DNA of 64,000 bases from Clostridiales bacterium (GCA_015056205.1 SVGS01000020.1:1-64000), one strand, 5' to 3'; positions 51,481 to 60,624 are shown, counted from the stretch's first letter. Program-made: numbers and translations. Notes: generated by a model not told the origin, from the sequence alone.

Positions 51481-53637
51481 TTACGCCTCGTTTGGATTCT
51501 CCGGTTCCAGGATCGTATAGGACGGCGGAAACGCGTTGCTTCCGTTCATCCTGAAATAGCTCATGAAGATTCTGGCCATCGCGGTTTTAACGCCGTCGCT
51601 CTCCGTGCCCAGCAGAATGACCAGGAACTGCTGCCGGTTGTACTGAGTCACGATATCCACATCCCGAATGCTGATCCGGATCGCCCGGTCCATATAGAAC
51701 ATGGCGTTTTCCAGGCTCACCGGCGTCTCCGTGCCGGCCTTCGCTTCCAGGGTGATCAGCACCAGCTTGAAGGGATGGTTAAAGCGCTTCGCCAGGTTGG
51801 CGATAAAGTCATACAGCCGGGAGAACTGACTGTAGTCCACGTTCAGGGCGCCTTTGTAAGTCCCGGCCTTCCGGATATTTTCCACCAGGGTTTCCGGCGG
51901 GGCGTTCTCGGCAACGAATCTCTCCACGGCCTCATGGAAGGAAGCCTCGATCCCCGGATCCGCACGCTCGTTTTCATGGAAGTGCTTCAGGGTTTCATCC
52001 AGGCGGCCCTCATTCCACAGCCGGATCAGCACGTCCACATATTCGGCGTCAAACTGCTTTCCCCGCCCTTCCGTCAGCTGGCCGAGGATGTAGTCCCGGC
52101 TGCACGCCTTCCGGTAGACGCGGCTGGAGCTCATGGCGTCAAACGCGTCCGCGATGCTGACGATCCGGGCTTCATCCGTCATTTCCTCTCCCCGGAGCCC
52201 CCGGGGATATCCCTTTCCGTCCACCCGCTCGTGGTGGCTCATCGCCACGTCTTCCGCGCAGGCGACCACCGTGCGTCCCCGGAGGATTTCCCCGCCCATG
52301 GTCGTGTGGGATTTAATGATGCTGAACTCCACATCCGTCAGCCGGCCGGGTTTGTTCAGGATGGAATCCGGAACCCCGATTTTCCCGATATCGTGCAGCA
52401 GCGCGGCGAACCGGAGATCCTCGATCCGGAGCCTGTCCCATCCGAGCGCCTCGGCAATCAGCACCGAATACCGGCTGACCCGGGTGGAATGGCCCCGCGT
52501 ATAGGGATCCTTCGCGTCAATCGCGCTGGCGAGAGCGGTGATGACCTGGAGGTTCATCTCCTCCACTTTTTTGCCGGCAATCTGCTCGTTTTTGTATCCG
52601 ATGAAGTAGAACAGGGAGATCAGGCAGAAGGTAATCAGGGATACCGTAATGTTGACGGCCAGCTGCGACCGGGTTTCTTCCAGCAGTTCGGCGTTCCGGA
52701 CGGCGATCACCGCGTACCACTGATCCAGGACCGGGGCAATGAACAGCGTAACCTTTTCCCCGTTCATCCGGACGGTAATCCGGCTGCTTTCCGCGTCCCG
52801 GATGCTGTCCAGAAGCTCCGGACCGTAGACTTCCCATATGTATTTCCCGTTGAGCGTTTCATCCTGATGTGCCACGAGGAATCCGTCCGTATTGACCACC
52901 ATGGCATAGCCCTTTTCGGCAATCCGGATATCCTTTGTCACTTTCTGAATATGGCTGACAGCCACATCCAGCGCAATCACGTTCCGGATCGGTTCCCCGG
53001 GAGCGGCCGCATCCGCGATTCCCCGGGTAATGGTGATAACGACCGCCCCCGTCTGCGCGTCCAGATACGGGGAAACAATGACGGCCTCGCCGCCGGCTTC
53101 CACAGCGCTTTTGTACCATTCCCTTGTGGTCGGCTCATAGTCCGCGGGGGGAACCCATCCGACGCCGTCCAGATACCGGCCGTCCATATAGGCGTAAATC
53201 CCGGTATAGTTTTCGTCGAACTGCTCCGCCTGCCGCTTTGTCTGAGCCACGATATACTGTTCGATTTCATCCACGGACCGTCCCGCCGCTTTCATCAGAT
53301 CCACGCTGTCGGCGGTGACCCGCAGGGTCGTGGAAGCTACGGCCAGATAGTTTTCGAACTCCGTGGCCATGGTTTTGATGGCTTCTTCCCCGTCCTCATA
53401 CGCTCCCGTGACGGACGCGTCATAGAAGGTCAGATTGTTGTAGATCACGGCAAAAACCATCAGGGCCAGCGTCGCGACAAGCGTAAAGATCAGGTTCATC
53501 CGGCGGGCTTTCCGGGTATTCTTTCCCTCATTCCGGGCCGTCATGCGGCGGCGGATCAGCCAGTAAACCAGACCCAGAATCAGAAGAATCAGGGCGAAGA
53601 CGCACAACAGCACCAGAATATTCCGGTTACTTTCCAT
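51481..53637 (-). CDS. HD-GYP phosphodiesterase with dCache sensor and degenerate GGDEF
   Basis: A protein of 718 residues; start at 53637 (MESNRNI) with GGAG six bases upstream. TM helix 1 near 10-30, helix 2 near 50-70, then a dCache-like extracytoplasmic sensor to about 325 (TTREWYKSAVEAGGEAVIVS, then DVAVSHIQKVTKDIRIAEKG). TM near 335-355, HD-GYP from 375: LLHDIGKIGVPDSILNKPG, AEDVAMSHHERVDGKGYP. The C-terminal 150 residues resemble a GGDEF fold whose signature is replaced by YNRQQF, so it is probably catalytically dead. It degrades cyclic di-GMP in response to an external signal. Confidence 0.9.
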   Translation of the reverse strand: MESNRNILVLLCVFALILLILGLVYWLIRRRMTARNEGKNTRKARRMNLIFTLVATLALMVFAVIYNNLTFYDASVTGAYEDGEEAIKTMATEFENYLAVASTTLRVTADSVDLMKAAGRSVDEIEQYIVAQTKRQAEQFDENYTGIYAYMDGRYLDGVGWVPPADYEPTTREWYKSAVEAGGEAVIVSPYLDAQTGAVVITITRGIADAAAPGEPIRNVIALDVAVSHIQKVTKDIRIAEKGYAMVVNTDGFLVAHQDETLNGKYIWEVYGPELLDSIRDAESSRITVRMNGEKVTLFIAPVLDQWYAVIAVRNAELLEETRSQLAVNITVSLITFCLISLFYFIGYKNEQIAGKKVEEMNLQVITALASAIDAKDPYTRGHSTRVSRYSVLIAEALGWDRLRIEDLRFAALLHDIGKIGVPDSILNKPGRLTDVEFSIIKSHTTMGGEILRGRTVVACAEDVAMSHHERVDGKGYPRGLRGEEMTDEARIVSIADAFDAMSSSRVYRKACSRDYILGQLTEGRGKQFDAEYVDVLIRLWNEGRLDETLKHFHENERADPGIEASFHEAVERFVAENAPPETLVENIRKAGTYKGALNVDYSQFSRLYDFIANLAKRFNHPFKLVLITLEAKAGTETPVSLENAMFYMDRAIRISIRDVDIVTQYNRQQFLVILLGTESDGVKTAMARIFMSYFRMNGSNAFPPSYTILEPENPNEA

Positions 53638-53734
53638 GGTCATCTCCGTGCTCACTTCCCTTCAGCGGGTCTCGTTTCCGCATAGCCGGCGGAGTGCAGG
53701 GCGTTTTCCTTTGTCTGCATACATACAGATCAAT

Positions 53735-53762
53735 ATTATCATATCTGTTCTCCGCGCGTCAA
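53735..53762 (-). promoter_or_regulatory. Promoter of the HD-GYP operon
   Basis: Minus-strand TTGACG (53762-53757), 16 bp, GATAAT (53740-53735). Confidence 0.6.
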
Positions 53763-53794
53763 CCTCGGAACAGGCCGCCGCGGCGGAAAGCCGG

Positions 53795-53823
53795 TTGCGG
53801 CCCTCCGCCCTCTATGGTAAAAT
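53795..53823 (+). promoter_or_regulatory. Promoter of the YdcF-like gene
   Basis: TTGCGG (53795-53800), 17 bp, TAAAAT (53818-53823). Divergent from the HD-GYP promoter. Confidence 0.5.
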
Positions 53824-53875
53824 TCAGGGTGTTCCGGAAAGCACAGACGACAGGACCCGGGAAAGGATGACGGAC

Positions 53876-54697
53876 ATGAAACGAGCAGCAGCCTGGCTGG
53901 CGGTCTTTCTGATGATCTGGGCCGGCCCCGCGCGAGCCGCCGCGGTTACGGCGGAAACGGTGCTGCAGGATATGCTGGCGGCCTGGCAGGAGCCTTCCGC
54001 GGAGGCCGCGGAGCGGCTGGACAGGGATGTGGAAACGCTGAACGAGCCCGTCCTCCGGTCCGTCGCGGAGTACTGGAAGCAGGCGTTTCTGAGCGATGAT
54101 TATCCGCTGTATTATTTCCGGACGGACCGTCCGAACTGGGAGATTCCGGATCCTTCAAAGCACGCCTTCATCGTTCTGGGCTACCGGCTGCTGAACGGGG
54201 AAATGTCCCGGGAGCTGAAGGGCCGCTGTCTGGCCGCCGCCGAGGCCGCCAAAGCCTGGCCCGGCGCCCTGGTGATCGTTACCGGCGGCGCTTCCGGAAC
54301 GGATAACCCGGAAAGAAAAACGGAAGCCGCCCTGATGGCCGACTATCTGGTCCGGCGCTGCCGTCTTCCCAAATCCACCATCCGGCAGGATCCCAAAGCC
54401 ATGTCCACCGTGCAGAACGTGCTGAACAGCTTTCGCATCCTGCGGGAGGAGGGCATTGAAACCCTGACGGTGGTCACCTCCGGATATCATATGCGCTGGG
54501 CCATGGCCCTGTTCACCGCGGCCGCCGCCTGGTACCGGGAGCAGGGAATTCCGTTCCGGATTATCGGAAACTGGTGCTATGACACCAGGCCTCCCAAAGG
54601 CTATGACCGGATCAATGCCCGGAAGGCCGTCTCCCAGCTGAAAGCCCTGCTGATCACCGGAAAGGACGCTCTCTTTCCGGAGAAAACGTCCCCGTAA
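53876..54697 (+). CDS. YdcF-like (DUF218) secreted protein
   Basis: A protein of 273 residues; start at 53876 (MKRAAAWLA) with AAAGGA eight bases upstream. Signal peptide (cleavage near ARA, residue 21). The DUF218 core is visible: DPSKHAFIVLGYRLLNGEMS, RCLAAAEAAKAWPGALVIVT with GGASG, then DYLVRRCRLPKSTIRQD and STVQNVLNSFRIL. VVTSGYHMRWAMA follows. YdcF/SanA proteins have a Rossmann-like fold and act in envelope integrity; the ligand is unknown. Here it is extracytoplasmic. Confidence 0.87.
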   Translation: MKRAAAWLAVFLMIWAGPARAAAVTAETVLQDMLAAWQEPSAEAAERLDRDVETLNEPVLRSVAEYWKQAFLSDDYPLYYFRTDRPNWEIPDPSKHAFIVLGYRLLNGEMSRELKGRCLAAAEAAKAWPGALVIVTGGASGTDNPERKTEAALMADYLVRRCRLPKSTIRQDPKAMSTVQNVLNSFRILREEGIETLTVVTSGYHMRWAMALFTAAAAWYREQGIPFRIIGNWCYDTRPPKGYDRINARKAVSQLKALLITGKDALFPEKTSP

Positions 54698-54780
54698 CGT
54701 TTACCGGAAAATTCCCGCGTGAAAGAAAGCTCCGGCCGGGAGGCTGCTTCAGTCCCGCCGAAGAGAGGAGAGAAAACGCC

Positions 54781-55527
54781 GTGGATCAGAATGAGCAGTG
54801 CATGCGGCATCTTGCCGATCTGTGCCGGAGAGCCGAACGGACGGGGCAGTGGTTTTATTCCGCCTTCCTGTCCCCGGCCGAACAGGAGGATTTCCGGATG
54901 CTTCCCTCCTCCGCTCCGTACAGCTTCTGCTTCTGGGGCGGAATCGAGCAGGCGGAGCGAAAAATCCTGGCCGCGGGAAGCCGGGAAGATTCCGAGCCGG
55001 TTTTTCCGCTGGCGGTTCTGAAAATCACGCCGCTTTCCCTGAAGTTCGCGGAGGATCTGACGCACCGCGATTACCTGGGCGCGCTGATGAATTTGGGCAT
55101 CGACCGGTCCCTGATCGGCGATATTCTGCCGGACGGAAAACAGGCCTGGGTCATCTGCCAGTCCTCCGCGAAGGACTGGATTCTGGATGGGCTGCACCGG
55201 GTGCGGCGCACCGAGGTCAGCGTACAGGAAGCCGAGCCGAACTGCGAGGAGCTGCGCCCCCGCTATGCTCCCCTGTCGCTGAACGTGCCTTCCGAGCGGC
55301 TGGACGCGATCGTTTCGGGGTTCACAGGGCTTTCCCGGGAGAAAGCCTCCGGCCTTTTCCCCGCGGAAAAAGTATTCGTAAACGGTCGGCCCGTTCTCCA
55401 AAAGGACACGAAACTGAAGGCAGGCGATATCCTGTCCGTCCGCAGATTCGGAAAAGCGGTCTATGACGGGGTGGAAAGAGAATCCCGGAAAGGCAGGCTG
55501 GTCCTCGCCCTTCGGAAGTATATATAA
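54781..55527 (+). CDS. YlmH-like RNA-binding S4 protein
   Basis: A protein of 248 residues with GTG start at 54781 (GAGGAG upstream). The N-terminal domain has FYSAFLSPAEQEDFRMLPSS and ITPLSLKFAEDLTHRDYLGA, with LMNLGIDRSLIGDIL. The C-terminal S4 domain (about 180-245) has RLDAIVSGFTGLSREKASGL and VFVNGRPVLQKDTKLKAGDI. YlmH rescues stalled ribosomes by handling peptidyl-tRNA-bound 50S subunits; it often sits in the sepF division cluster, but here it follows YdcF and has no division genes beside it. Confidence 0.93.
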   Translation: MDQNEQCMRHLADLCRRAERTGQWFYSAFLSPAEQEDFRMLPSSAPYSFCFWGGIEQAERKILAAGSREDSEPVFPLAVLKITPLSLKFAEDLTHRDYLGALMNLGIDRSLIGDILPDGKQAWVICQSSAKDWILDGLHRVRRTEVSVQEAEPNCEELRPRYAPLSLNVPSERLDAIVSGFTGLSREKASGLFPAEKVFVNGRPVLQKDTKLKAGDILSVRRFGKAVYDGVERESRKGRLVLALRKYI

Positions 55528-55530
55528 CGG

Positions 55531-56412
55531 TTATTCCTGCGGTTTCCGGTAGAAACGGCCGGTCAGGGAGTCGGTCCGCTGCGCGTTGACAAACGCGTGC
55601 GGGTCCGTTTTCATGGTCTCCCGTACCACATTGCGCACTTCATCCGCCGACACCACCGTATAAATCATCGAGCGGGGCTGATTGTGATAGAGCCCTTCCC
55701 CGCGGAAAAGCGTCGCTCCGTGATGGGTTTTGTCCCGGATGATCCCGTAGATTTCGTCCGGGTGATCCGTCACGATCCAGAGCGTCCGGTGCTGATACCT
55801 CCGGTACAGCGTATGCAGCACCTGGGTGGTGACATACTGGAAAATCATGGAATAGAGTGCCCGTTCCCATCCCAGCAGCGCGCCGGCGACCGACAGCATA
55901 ATCACGTTTCCGGCCAGGATCATGGCAAACGCATCTCTTCCTTTTTTCTCCGAAATATAAATACTGATAAAATCGGTGCCTCCCAGACTGGCCCCGGCGC
56001 TCAGGCACAGGGTAATGGAAGCGCCGTTGATCACGCCGCCGAACACGCTGTTCAGCAGCGGATCCTCCGCCAGGGTCAGCACCGGCAGCGTATCCGCCAG
56101 CACGCTGGCGATGGCCACCGCGACAATGGACAGGATGGCAAACCGCCGGCCGATAAACCGGAAGGAAAGCGCCGCGGCGATCAGATTCAGGCCGAGGGAG
56201 AAGAGCGTATACGGCGGCGTGAATCCCAGATACCGGGTGCACAGCTCCTGCAGCAGCAGGGAGATGCCGGAAAAGCCTCCCGGAAACAGCCCCGCCGTCC
56301 GGACGAAGCTGACAATCGTCAGCGCCGACATCCCGGCGCCCGCCAGCAGAAGCCCCCACTGCCGGATTCTTCGTTTCACGACCAATTTTCTCTCCGCTGC
56401 TCTCTTATCCAT
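55531..56412 (-). CDS. YitT-family membrane protein (DUF161/DUF2179)
   Basis: A protein of 293 residues; GGAGGAATAAGGAA before the ATG. Five or six hydrophobic segments with the conserved FVRTAGLFPGGFSGISLLLQ and LSAGASLGGTDFISIYIS. The C-terminal soluble DUF2179 domain has MIYTVVSADEVRNVVRETMK with DPHAFVNAQRTDSLTGRF. Transport function is suspected but unknown. Third gene of the MATE/HTH-nuclease/YitT operon (4-bp gap). Confidence 0.93.
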   Translation of the reverse strand: MDKRAAERKLVVKRRIRQWGLLLAGAGMSALTIVSFVRTAGLFPGGFSGISLLLQELCTRYLGFTPPYTLFSLGLNLIAAALSFRFIGRRFAILSIVAVAIASVLADTLPVLTLAEDPLLNSVFGGVINGASITLCLSAGASLGGTDFISIYISEKKGRDAFAMILAGNVIMLSVAGALLGWERALYSMIFQYVTTQVLHTLYRRYQHRTLWIVTDHPDEIYGIIRDKTHHGATLFRGEGLYHNQPRSMIYTVVSADEVRNVVRETMKTDPHAFVNAQRTDSLTGRFYRKPQE

Positions 56413-56416
56413 TTCC

Positions 56417-57193
56417 TTATTCCTCCAGAAAACCGAGGTAGCTGTTCAGCACGTTGAAAAGCATATCTCCGGAGCATACCGGAATCACATAGTCCGTATC
56501 GCCGACCGGCGCTTCCTCAAAAAGATCGGCCGCGCCGGTCAGCACCAGCGCCGGAAGAATGTCCATTCCCGGGCCGAAAAGGATTTCCAGATACGGCGCG
56601 TATTTGGCGGCCTGAAGAACCTCCTCCGGATCAATGCGGTCCTTCATTTTGAACTCAAGCGAAAACACTCTTCCGGGCAGGATCAGCAGCACGTCCGCGT
56701 AGATCCGGACATACCGGGCCCGGTTCATCCGCAGTTCAAAGACGATTTCCCATTCGCGGAACGGAAGATCCGTCATCTCCCGCAGATCGTCAAACAGGCG
56801 GCGCATGGTTTCCCGGCAGTCGGTGAAGGAATGGATCAGCCCCCGGGTATCATTCAGGTTTCTTCCGATCCGCCGGCATCCTTCCGTCAGCTGGTCCAGC
56901 CATTCCGCCTCGCTCTGCGCCAGAAACTCCCCGACCGTGCCGTACCAGCCGGAAAACTCATACAGCCCTTCATAGGGCGCCCGCTGCCGGACCAGGGCGT
57001 GCCACCGGTATTCCCGGTCCTGATAGCACAGTTCCCGCATCAGGGCGGAAGAAACCAGCAGGCGGCTGACGGTTTTCCGGTCCAGGCCGGTTTCCCGGGC
57101 GATCTCCCGGGCCTTCAGGCCCGCGTTCCGGGAGATCAGGGAATAAACCCTCCGCTCCTCCTCCGGAAAAAGGCCGCTGAATCTGTCTTTCAT
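56417..57193 (-). CDS. HTH plus PD-(D/E)XK nuclease-like protein
   Basis: A protein of 258 residues. An N-terminal winged helix-turn-helix (residues 14-60: LKAREIARETGLDRKTVSRL) is followed by a helical region. A nuclease-like core comes at about 150-200: Asp167 in IYADVLLI, Glu180-Phe-Lys182 in RVFSLEFKMK, then QAAKYAPYLE supplying a Q..KY helix. These are the PD-(D/E)XK signature residues. The C-terminal part has PVGDTDYVIP. Cytosolic. Function unknown; possible nuclease-based regulator or defence protein. Middle gene of the MATE/YitT operon. Confidence 0.75.
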   Translation of the reverse strand: MKDRFSGLFPEEERRVYSLISRNAGLKAREIARETGLDRKTVSRLLVSSALMRELCYQDREYRWHALVRQRAPYEGLYEFSGWYGTVGEFLAQSEAEWLDQLTEGCRRIGRNLNDTRGLIHSFTDCRETMRRLFDDLREMTDLPFREWEIVFELRMNRARYVRIYADVLLILPGRVFSLEFKMKDRIDPEEVLQAAKYAPYLEILFGPGMDILPALVLTGAADLFEEAPVGDTDYVIPVCSGDMLFNVLNSYLGFLEE

Positions 57194-57239
57194 CGCTTTC
57201 CGCCGCTGTCTCCCTTTCCCGCCGGCAAACCGGCGTGGC

Positions 57240-58640
57240 TTACGCTTTGCCGGGCTCCGTATCGTTCACCACGTTCCGGGCCCAGAAGTCGGAGCGCAGC
57301 ATCAGGATGCCGATCACCGCCTTCACGATATCGATAAACATCACGCAGGCGTAGATCTGAACAATCGTGAGGTCCGTATAGCGGGTCAGGATAAAGGCGA
57401 GCGGCACCGTGACAACCCAGGTGTAGACGGCGTCGAAGAAGAAGGTGATGACCGTCCGGCCTCCCGAGCGGATGGTAAAATAGGTCACGTGCGCGAAGGA
57501 TTGAATCGGGAGGGACAGGCCGGCAATGATCAGCATCTGCCGGGTCAGATCCTGCACCTCCGCCCCCACGTTGTACAGCCTGGGGATCAGCGGAGACGCC
57601 ACAATCATTCCCAGGCCGATGATCACATGAATCACCTCTGTCAGGAAGATCAGTTTCCGGTCCACATCCCGGGCTTCCTCGATCCTCCCGGCGCCGAGGC
57701 GCTGCCCCACCATGATGGATACGGCGCTGCCCATGGCGAACATAATGACGCAGAACAGGTTCCAGGCGGTTCCCGATATGTTCAGCGCCGCCACCGCGTT
57801 CAGCCCGCGGATGGAATAAAACCGGTTGATAAACGTCATTCCGAGGGACCAGAGAATCTCGTTGAGCAGAAGCGGGGCGGCCGTGCGGGAGATCCTGCCC
57901 GCCAGTTTTCCCGGTACATAGAGGCTGCGGTAGACCCCGGCGATAAAGACATAGCGGTCCGTATGCCGGTGGCTGTAAATCACCACGATCAGCATTTCGA
58001 GGTAGCGGGAGATCACCGTGGCCAGCGCCGCGCCTTCCACACCCAGCTTCGGCGCCCCGAGATTGCCGAAAATCAGCAGCCAGTTCCCGGCCAGATTCGT
58101 CAGAATGGCACAGATGCCGGCCACCATCGGAACGCGGGTCTCTCCGGATTCCCGCAGGGTTCCGGCGTAAATCTGCACCAGGGCAAAGGGCGGCAGTCCC
58201 GCCAGCATGATATTCAGGTAGCCGCATCCGCTTCGCAGCGTCAGCTCCAGGTCGCCGCCGTTGCTGTCTCCCTCCAGAAAGGAGGCGATAAAGCTTTCAC
58301 CGAACACCCGGTAGATCAGGATCGCCGCCGCGCTGCAGACAACCCCGAAGATCAGCTTGTAGCGGAAAGTATGGCGCATGCCGTCCATATCGCCCTTGCC
58401 ATAGAACTGGGCGCCGAAAATACTCGCGCCGCTCAGTCCTCCGAAGATCGCCAGGTTGAACACCATCATCACCTGGTTGGCAATGGAGGCGGCGGAAATC
58501 GCCTCCGTTCCCAGGCTGCCGACCATCACATTGTCCAGCAGGGAAACAAAGGACGTAATGAACTGCTGGATAATGATCGGAATCAGCAGCGTCAGTACCG
58601 ATTTATAGAAGGCTTTATCGCCGATCAGCCGTGAACGCAT
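57240..58640 (-). CDS. MATE-family efflux transporter
   Basis: A protein of 466 residues with twelve hydrophobic segments. N-terminal LTLLIPIIIQQFITSFVSLL with DNVMVGSLGTEAISAASIAN, and a C-terminal repeat with LLNEILWSLGMTFINRFYSI. No tail extension, unlike the MATE protein at 35024. First gene of the operon with the HTH-nuclease and YitT genes. A hairpin-like dyad overlaps its -35 (58752-58777). Confidence 0.93.
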   Translation of the reverse strand: MRSRLIGDKAFYKSVLTLLIPIIIQQFITSFVSLLDNVMVGSLGTEAISAASIANQVMMVFNLAIFGGLSGASIFGAQFYGKGDMDGMRHTFRYKLIFGVVCSAAAILIYRVFGESFIASFLEGDSNGGDLELTLRSGCGYLNIMLAGLPPFALVQIYAGTLRESGETRVPMVAGICAILTNLAGNWLLIFGNLGAPKLGVEGAALATVISRYLEMLIVVIYSHRHTDRYVFIAGVYRSLYVPGKLAGRISRTAAPLLLNEILWSLGMTFINRFYSIRGLNAVAALNISGTAWNLFCVIMFAMGSAVSIMVGQRLGAGRIEEARDVDRKLIFLTEVIHVIIGLGMIVASPLIPRLYNVGAEVQDLTRQMLIIAGLSLPIQSFAHVTYFTIRSGGRTVITFFFDAVYTWVVTVPLAFILTRYTDLTIVQIYACVMFIDIVKAVIGILMLRSDFWARNVVNDTEPGKA

Positions 58641-58736
58641 CCCCCAAAAAACCTCTCCGATTTCGTTATGCTCCGTCCGGATCCGCTCCGGGCGCCCCCC
58701 GTCTGAAAACCGCCCGGCTTTTCATCCGGAAGCATT

Positions 58737-58777
58737 AGTATTGCATGACTGCCGGGGAAAGTCAACGGTTTCCCCGG
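58737..58777 (-). promoter_or_regulatory. MATE operon promoter with overlapping dyad
   Basis: Minus-strand TTGACT (58765-58760), 17 bp, AATACT (58742-58737). The inverted repeat CCGGGGAAA/TTTCCCCGG (58752-58777) with an 8-base centre overlaps the -35 and could be a repressor site. Confidence 0.55.
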
Positions 58778-58798
58778 AGAAAAAAACTTCGTTTCGGC

Positions 58799-58827
58799 TT
58801 GTGAAAACAGAATCCCCGCCTTATAAT
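58799..58827 (+). promoter_or_regulatory. HIT gene promoter
   Basis: TTGTGA (58799-58804), 17 bp, TATAAT (58822-58827). Confidence 0.65.
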
Positions 58828-58885
58828 AGACAGGAAAGCAGGAAAACCTGTACATTTCATGAACAGCACAACAGGAGGAATCATC

Positions 58886-59308
58886 ATGAAGGATCCGAAT
58901 TGCGGTTACTGCGCCGGCGGAGCTCCCCTGGCGGCCTTCGGCATCAAAATCTGCGACCTCAGCGTCAGCCAGCTGATCCTGTTCAAGGAACAGAGCCATC
59001 CCGGCCGCTGTATCGTCGCCTACCGGGATCACGTCAGCGAAATCGTCAACATCTCCGACGAGGAGCGGAACGCCTTTTTCGCGGATGTGAACCGGGCGGC
59101 CAAAGCGATCCACGCGGCCTTCCATCCGGACAAGGTAAACTACGGCGCCTACGGCGATACCGGCTGCCACCTGCATATGCACCTGGTCCCGAAATACAGG
59201 GACGGTTTTGAATGGGGCGGCGTGTTTGCCATGAATCCCGGCGAAAAGTTTCTGACCGACGCGGAATACGGGGAAATGATTCAGAAGATCCGGGACCATC
59301 TGGACTGA
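58886..59308 (+). CDS. HIT-family hydrolase
   Basis: A protein of 140 residues; start at MKDPNCGY with AGGAGG upstream. The histidine triad His95-Leu-His97-Met-His99 lies in TGCHLHMHLVPKYRDG. An N-terminal CxxC (Cys6, Cys9) and His38 could bind zinc, as in other HIT hydrolases. It hydrolyses nucleoside phosphoramidates or dinucleotide phosphates in the cytosol. Single gene with its own promoter, convergent with the next gene. Confidence 0.95.
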   Translation: MKDPNCGYCAGGAPLAAFGIKICDLSVSQLILFKEQSHPGRCIVAYRDHVSEIVNISDEERNAFFADVNRAAKAIHAAFHPDKVNYGAYGDTGCHLHMHLVPKYRDGFEWGGVFAMNPGEKFLTDAEYGEMIQKIRDHLD

Positions 59309-59335
59309 GCCGGGCGGGCCGCCGGTCTGCTCCGC

Positions 59336-60550
59336 TTACCGGAAAAAGACGACGGATCCGTAGATGTTCATGCTGATTCCCAGCAGCATCAGCAGCGCGT
59401 CCAGCCGGGTAATCTTCCGGCCGCCGCGCCAGGTGAAAAGCAGCAGGCCGGGCATCAGGTCAATCATGTAGCGCGTGCCCAGCTGCATTCCGCCCAGCGT
59501 CCGGTGCAGAAGCAGCAGGTTGAAATGAATCAGCAGGCTGGCCAGCAGAATCCAGTCATCGGTGTCCCAGGTCTTTCGCAGGGCCCGGCGGACCGTTTCC
59601 ATCGCGCAGATCACGTACAGCGGATTCAGCAGGACCAGCGCGCTGGGGCCGAGCATCTCGAAGGTCAGCACGCCGTTTTCCAGCCTGGGCATGCGCAGGA
59701 TATTGCTCAGATTCCTTCCCCAGTGGCTCAGGGAGAACTGCGTATTACCCGGCCGGGTGAATTCCGGCAGAAAGTTATGGCCGAATTCCAGCGGGTTCCC
59801 GAACCGGATCAGGTTATACCATCCGTATGCCGCGGCGATCATCAGCGGGACAATCACATAAGGAATCATCCGGAGGAGGGTGCGGAAAAAGCCCTCCTCT
59901 TTCTGATGCACAAAGCGGTACAGGCAGAACAGCCCATAGGGTACATAAACCGCCTGGAAAGGCCTGCAGCCCACCGCCAGCGCAAGGCAGATCAGTCCGG
60001 CCGCGACGGCGCCTTTTCCCTTCCCGTTCTCCGCTCCGGCAAACCCCCGGAAAAAAACCGTGGTCAGCAGCATGCTCATTCCCTGCGCCGTATACCACAC
60101 GCCGCCCCGCAGCATAATAATCCAGAGATTGCATCCGCAGACATAGAAGAAGGAAAGGATGGCCGCCCGGACCGGTTCGGTCTTCAGCCGGAGCAGCAGC
60201 GAGTAACCGAATCCGGCGGTCATCAGCAGCATGATCAGATTGGTCAGCAGGGTCGGCGTATTCTCTCCCCACAGAAAGGTCAGCGGAAGCATGACGACCG
60301 ACGGAAACGGCGGAAAGCTGACGTAGAAAGCGTTCTCGAATTCCGCCAGCTCCAGCCAGCTGTGGGAGGCCTGATCCACGGTCGTCCGCCCTTCCCGCCA
60401 GGCCATCGCCTGCAGGGTATAGCTGTCGTAGGCGCTGTGTTTCATCAGGGACAGGCCCGTGCCGGACAGAACCAGCAGATACACCATCAGCACCGCGATC
60501 ACCATCGTGAGTCCGGTCAGGGCCCGGTCCGTCGTACGCTTTTCATGCAT
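59336..60550 (-). CDS. Polytopic membrane glycosyltransferase-like protein (GT39/ArnT-type)
   Basis: A protein of 404 residues with about ten hydrophobic segments. The first periplasmic loop after TM1 has SAYDSYTLQAMAWREGRTTV, with acidic residues as in lipid-linked sugar transferases, then AFYVSFPPFPSVVMLPLTFL. Later LGTRYMIDLMPGLLLF. The layout fits a PMT/ArnT or Wzy-like envelope sugar protein, but no single motif is decisive. Stands alone. Confidence 0.65.
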   Translation of the reverse strand: MHEKRTTDRALTGLTMVIAVLMVYLLVLSGTGLSLMKHSAYDSYTLQAMAWREGRTTVDQASHSWLELAEFENAFYVSFPPFPSVVMLPLTFLWGENTPTLLTNLIMLLMTAGFGYSLLLRLKTEPVRAAILSFFYVCGCNLWIIMLRGGVWYTAQGMSMLLTTVFFRGFAGAENGKGKGAVAAGLICLALAVGCRPFQAVYVPYGLFCLYRFVHQKEEGFFRTLLRMIPYVIVPLMIAAAYGWYNLIRFGNPLEFGHNFLPEFTRPGNTQFSLSHWGRNLSNILRMPRLENGVLTFEMLGPSALVLLNPLYVICAMETVRRALRKTWDTDDWILLASLLIHFNLLLLHRTLGGMQLGTRYMIDLMPGLLLFTWRGGRKITRLDALLMLLGISMNIYGSVVFFR

Positions 60551-60624
60551 GGCTGAAAAATCCCTTCCCCGCTGTTTTCACCGTCCGGTCACCCGCCGGG
60601 GCGTTTCCTCAGAGTTCCGCCGCG

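Noticed and set aside
51775..53685. Long plus-strand open frame opposite the HD-GYP gene
   Set aside because: Shadow frame; HD-GYP motifs lie on the minus strand.
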